From positions 8,018,392 to 8,064,047 of the forward strand of contig FN649741.1 of NCBI GenBank assembly GCA_000310025.1: a DNA stretch of 45,656 bases, given 5' to 3'. This stretch comes from Ectocarpus siliculosus (lineage: Eukaryota > Sar > Phaeophyceae > Ectocarpales > Ectocarpaceae). The notes beneath the pieces were generated by a model, which saw only the letters and a list, made by a program, of their open reading frames with translations, did not search any database and was not told where the DNA came from. Numbering within the stretch: the first letter of the stretch is position 1; every line of letters begins with the position of its first letter. The position numbers were made by a program, and so were the translations under genes. This document shows positions 42,516-45,656 of this stretch, one piece after another.

Positions 42516-42818
42516 ATGAGTACCCCACCAGCAGCGGACCAGGATGGAGGGTCCTCCACGCCGGTGGTTGCAGTAGAACCAGTTTCAGACACAGAGACAG
42601 CAGAGCGTTCGAAGAAAAACGAGCGGGCTGCGAAGGTGGAGAGGGTCAAGATGGAGCAGAAGCTGCCCAAGCCCCCGAATGCCTCACACCCGGTGTGGAA
42701 GCATTTCAGGGTGTATCGGAACCCATGCCATTCGGGCATCGCGATCTGTCAGTTGTGCGTGGCAAACGGCGACTTTCACTGTGCAGAGACCAAGTTCAAA
42801 AAAACACGAAAAACTTAG
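42516..42818 (+). pseudogene. truncated BED zinc-finger (hAT transposase N-terminus)
   Basis: From the ATG at 42516, a 100-codon frame has a polar N-terminus, a charged helix (KKNERAAKVERVKMEQK) and then SHPVWKHFRVYRNPCHSGIA with CQLC. This matches the BED-finger pattern (conserved W-x-x-F and C-x-x-C). The finger's C-terminal His pair is missing because the frame ends KKTRKT-stop. The rest of a hAT transposase is absent. Confidence 0.55.
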
Positions 42819-43096
42819 GCTGTGTTGTAGAAACATGACAAGATTCAGAGAGAGAGGGAGGACGAGGGAGGTAGGAACGTGTTTTGGAAGCAGCTTCGTG
42901 AAGACGTTCAAACGTGGTCGTGTTGTACCACCCAACCAAAGCTTCGAAAGAGAACTGACTAATCATCTGTCATTTATTGTCGATGGTTTCCAAGTTTTAG
43001 CGTTTTTCAGTAGTTTTCAGGATATCACCCACCAAAAAATGGCATGGTCGAAGCCCCAAAATCACCCAAAAAATATGCTCTAGTGAAGCCAAATCG

Positions 43097-43257
43097 CGGG
43101 GGGGCTCGCTTCGCGAGCCCCCTAACCACGGCTCGCTTCGCTCGCCGATATTTTTTCGATAGATCGGCTTCGCCGATATATCGAAAAAATATCGTTATAT
43201 CGGCTGCGCCGATCTCCGATACATATTATATCGTTCGGCTGCGCCGATACACAACCC
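43097..43257. repeat. cluster of short perfect hairpins
   Basis: Five palindromes occur within 160 bases: GGGGGCTCGC-TTC-GCGAGCCCCC (43100-43122), GGCTCGCTTCGCTCGCC, ATCGGCTTCGCCGAT, ATCGGCTGCGCCGAT and TTCGGCTGCGCCGA. They share the form GGCT-(T/G)CGCC and lie at the right end of the hAT-like element. Subterminal repeat clusters are known as transposase binding sites in hAT elements; that role here is inferred. Confidence 0.7.
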
Positions 43258-43269
43258 TACCATTTCTGT

Positions 43270-43515
43270 TGTGTATGTTATAAATAGGGCCCCCTTTTTG
43301 TCACGTGTCACAGAAAACAGGGTTTGGGGTTTAAAAACAGGATCTCAGATTGAAATCCGATGTCCGTTGTAAATGTTATGGGTAGGGCCCCCATTTTGTC
43401 ACGTGTCACAGAAATCAGGGGCAGAGATTCGAAACAGGATCTCAGATTGAAAAACGATTTCTGTTGTGTATGATGTTGTTAGGGCCCCCTTTTTGTCACG
43501 TGTCACAGAAAACGG
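43270..43515. repeat. subtelomere-type satellite, three units
   Basis: Cores GTCACGTGTCACAG start at 43300, 43398 and 43495, a 97-98-base period. Units contain CAGGATCTCAGATTGAAA and TTCTGTTGTGTATG landmarks shared with 42085-42277. Confidence 0.8.
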
Positions 43516-44946
43516 GTCAGGGTTATCTAGGGGTCATCCCACATTCCCAGGGCTCGCCGGGGGTGCCCAGGGGGTCTCCCTGGGGTTCCACATTTTCACC
43601 CAGGGATCGAAAGGTAGAGTCGCATTCGTTGGCACGCGTGTTGGAACCCTTGCTGGCAACTTGCTGGCAAGGCATAATATCGTCAACTCTCACCTAAATT
43701 ACTCATTTTCAACGCATACCTGATCACTGGTTCACGCGGCATCTGCATCTGTAATGCCCGGTGATTCAGACTTGTCCACCAAGGACAGACCTTTCTAGCA
43801 ACAATATCGCACACTGTCTTGGGGGTGAACCAGAGGCTGCTTCTTGAAGCAGAAAAGTAGCAGCAGGAAGGGCGGGTGTCTCGATATTGATTTCGCAACC
43901 CTGGACCGTTGCCCCTTCCCACAGCAGCAGCAGTCCCGACGTTCAAAATTCCAATAATATTCTTGCATTACGTTCCAGGTCTGAGGTCGCTGATTCGCTT
44001 CGGTTGGTCTCAAGTGTGTCCAGGGGGTGGTTGTCCCACTAACTGCTACCAGCAGGGAGGATGAAGAAAATAACAGATGCAACATATTTCCGCAGGGGAA
44101 GATCTTCTTCGTATTGTGTCATGACTTGAATATGCCGAGGATCATCACCACCTGCATATATGTATTATCTTCCTTGAACGTCCTCTGCGAACCCTATACG
44201 TGGAACTTGGTGTCGCCGTACTAGTACAACAAAGTGTATGGTATTGTTACGGACAAGGCAAACGACGTCAGCGCTGGAGAACGAAAGATAAAACATGTAC
44301 AGGAACATCCAATGGTTAGCTCCAAGTTCTTATGAGGTTGACTCAAATTCTCCCATAAGCTTCGTGTTTTTTTAGGTCACAACGCCACAATATTTCTGAG
44401 ACCGAGTTCTTATCGCGTGCTCCGCCGCAAGACTAGCTCAAGATTGTATGTATGCTGAGGACAAAGGATCCAGGAGAGCAACGAGTTCCAGCACTATCCG
44501 TGTCTTCCTTCAACTGCCGTTGTTGTTATCAACGTTGTTTTTTCGCCGAAACGGTTGCACGTGTTTACGGCGTGTACAAAGCACCATGCTCCACGCGCAG
44601 GAGTCCACCATGTCGGATTGCAGGCGTTCTCACGAAAGTGTGGGCTGAGGTGACAACACTATTTAAGTAAGAGATTAACGTCGAAGTTCTCCTGTAGGTG
44701 CCCTGAAAAATGCGGCGAAGTTCAAGGCAAGCAAGATCACTGTACCGAACGCCCATTTTTGAGACAAAATTCGCAAATTCTCTCACGCCAACTGGGCGTC
44801 CTCTGGGTTGACGGAGCTACGCACACTGCTGCACTTCCTAATTCCCTGTACTTCCGACTGAGCCGCCCTCTCTACTGCCACAAACGCATAAACCTTGCAG
44901 GACGCATACAACGCACAGGCTGGCGGTGCGCTCCTTGGACACCCTC
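43516..44946. other. stretch without a supported gene
   Basis: A CCAGGG-rich patch lies at 43545-43610. Short ORFs on both strands have no recognisable domain. Confidence 0.4.
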
Positions 44947-45123
44947 TCATGCCTCCGCGCTGTCAGAGGTGCTCGGGGGACCAGCGTCACGCCCGCGCTT
45001 CTTCCCTTTGCCGCCTGCAACGAATTTCGTAAACCATGTCGTTACCGTATCTGTGCCCTTTTCACGACCGACTTGGAAAAGCATCTCGTTCGCAGCATCT
45101 TTGTCAGAGAAACCCTTTTCCGC
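44947..45123 (-). CDS. isolated terminal exon, hypothetical protein
   Basis: On the minus strand, after TACAG at 45124-45126, a 58-codon frame reads AEKGFSDKDAANEMLFQVGR, then TWFTKFVAGGKGKKRGRD (a basic nuclear-localisation-like patch) and a Ser/Glu tail before TGA. Composition and the clean acceptor suggest a real last exon. No upstream exon is visible before the telomere-like repeats at 45287, so it may be a gene fragment or be spliced from beyond the window. Confidence 0.4.
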   Translation of the reverse strand, partial: AEKGFSDKDAANEMLFQVGREKGTDTVTTWFTKFVAGGKGKKRGRDAGPPSTSDSAEA

Positions 45124-45286
45124 CTGTATTTACAAAGACTCGGGGGCGTCAGCTACTCCAGTCTTACAGAGTTTGATACAAGTCTGCCTATACTAAGTCA
45201 CAGAAATCAAAGTCACAGCAGCATCGATCGGCCCAACCAACGCCAAGCCAAACGCTCCCGAACGATATCAACGAAAACAAATGGGA

Positions 45287-45318
45287 GGGTTAGGGTTAGG
45301 GTTAGGGTTAGGGTTAGG
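45287..45318 (+). repeat. interstitial telomeric repeat array
   Basis: About five TTAGGG units in tandem lead directly into a satellite unit that itself begins TTAGGGCCCCC. Confidence 0.9.
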
Positions 45319-45656
45319 GCCCCCATTTTGTCACGTGTCACAGAAAACAGGGTTGGAGATTGAAAACAGGGTTGGAGATTGAATCGCTGTTGTCACTGTG
45401 TATGCCTTGGGTTAGGGCCCCCATTTTGTCACGTGTCACAGAAAACAGGGTTGGAGATTGAAAACAGGGGTGGAGATTGACTCCCTGTTTTCACTGGGTA
45501 GGGTTAGGGTTAGGGGTTAGGGTTAGGGCCCCCATTTTGTCACGTGTCACAGAAAACAGGGTTAGAGATTGAAAACAGGGTTGGAGATTGAATCGCTGTT
45601 GTCACTGTGTATGCCTGGGGTTAGGGCCCCCAATTTTGTCACGTGTCACAGAAAAC
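45318..45656. repeat. subtelomeric satellite, four units, running off the right edge
   Basis: Cores GTCACGTGTCACAG start at 45330, 45428, 45539 and 45638. Spacing is 98, 111 and 99 bases; the longer step holds extra TTAGGG repeats (about 45498-45528). Each unit has one or two copies of AAAACAGGGTTGGAGATTGA. The TTAGGG orientation points the telomere to the right. Confidence 0.85.

Larger units (their letters stand above)
42278..43258. mobile_element. short hAT-like element with hairpin-rich right end
   Basis: Both ends carry the 15-base inverted terminus AGGGTTGTGTATCGG (42278-42292 and the reverse complement at about 43244-43258), followed by related GCCGATAT-rich sequence. Inside is an ORF with a BED-type zinc finger start (42516-42818), typical of hAT transposases, but no catalytic domain. 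Both flanks are the same satellite family, so it inserted into the array. No convincing 8-bp target duplication is visible; the exact ends are uncertain by a few bases. Confidence 0.55.

Overview
The window looks like nuclear DNA from an intron-rich stramenopile, most likely a brown alga of the Ectocarpus type. This is inference from four things: genes split into short exons with CAG|GT-type junctions, a kinesin-light-chain-like TPR gene with one repeat per exon (an architecture described for Ectocarpus receptor-like families), TTAGGG telomere-type repeats at the right edge, and a dense load of eukaryotic transposons. Nothing bacterial (operons, ribosome binding sites, CRISPR) is present.

Layout. 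Positions 1-390 hold the start of a minus-strand gene that runs off the left edge. Positions about 550-3900 are gene-poor, with degenerate tandem repeats and a 34-bp inverted repeat. Positions 4104-15444 (+) hold the main gene: about 16 exons, phase 0 throughout, encoding a RelA/SpoT-like nucleotidyltransferase domain followed by about 13 TPR units of exactly 42 residues. One of its introns contains a 1,534-bp non-autonomous Mutator-like element with near-identical ~560-bp inverted termini and a perfect 9-bp target duplication. Positions 15445-20278 are intergenic, with a captured exon of succinyl-CoA ligase alpha, a 200-bp duplication, a CAGGGT-rich block and an AT-rich tandem array.

Positions 20279-24197 (-) hold an unrecognised multi-exon gene whose exon phases fit together: probable signal peptide, acidic and Gly/Ser-rich N-terminus, helical core. 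It carries one apparent frameshift. Positions about 25600-32702 are a 5'-truncated LINE reverse-transcriptase pseudogene (+) split by a 5,414-bp Copia LTR retrotransposon (coding on the minus strand), with 333-bp LTRs differing at two sites, a 5-bp target duplication and a defective gag/protease region. Positions 32703-36500 are mostly empty, apart from a perfect 30-bp hairpin. Positions about 36500-40075 (+) hold pieces of an intron-containing Tnp2/CACTA-like transposase gene.

Positions 41750-45656 look subtelomeric: a ~98-bp satellite whose unit begins TTAGGGCCCCC, a short hAT-like element with a BED zinc-finger ORF set inside that satellite, one isolated minus-strand terminal exon, and interstitial TTAGGG arrays. 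The orientation suggests the chromosome end lies to the right.

How the parts relate: the RelA/SpoT-TPR gene resembles the brown-algal NB-ARC-TPR candidate immune receptors in exon design but has a different effector-like domain. The remainder is mainly transposon turnover around a few low-density genes near a chromosome end.
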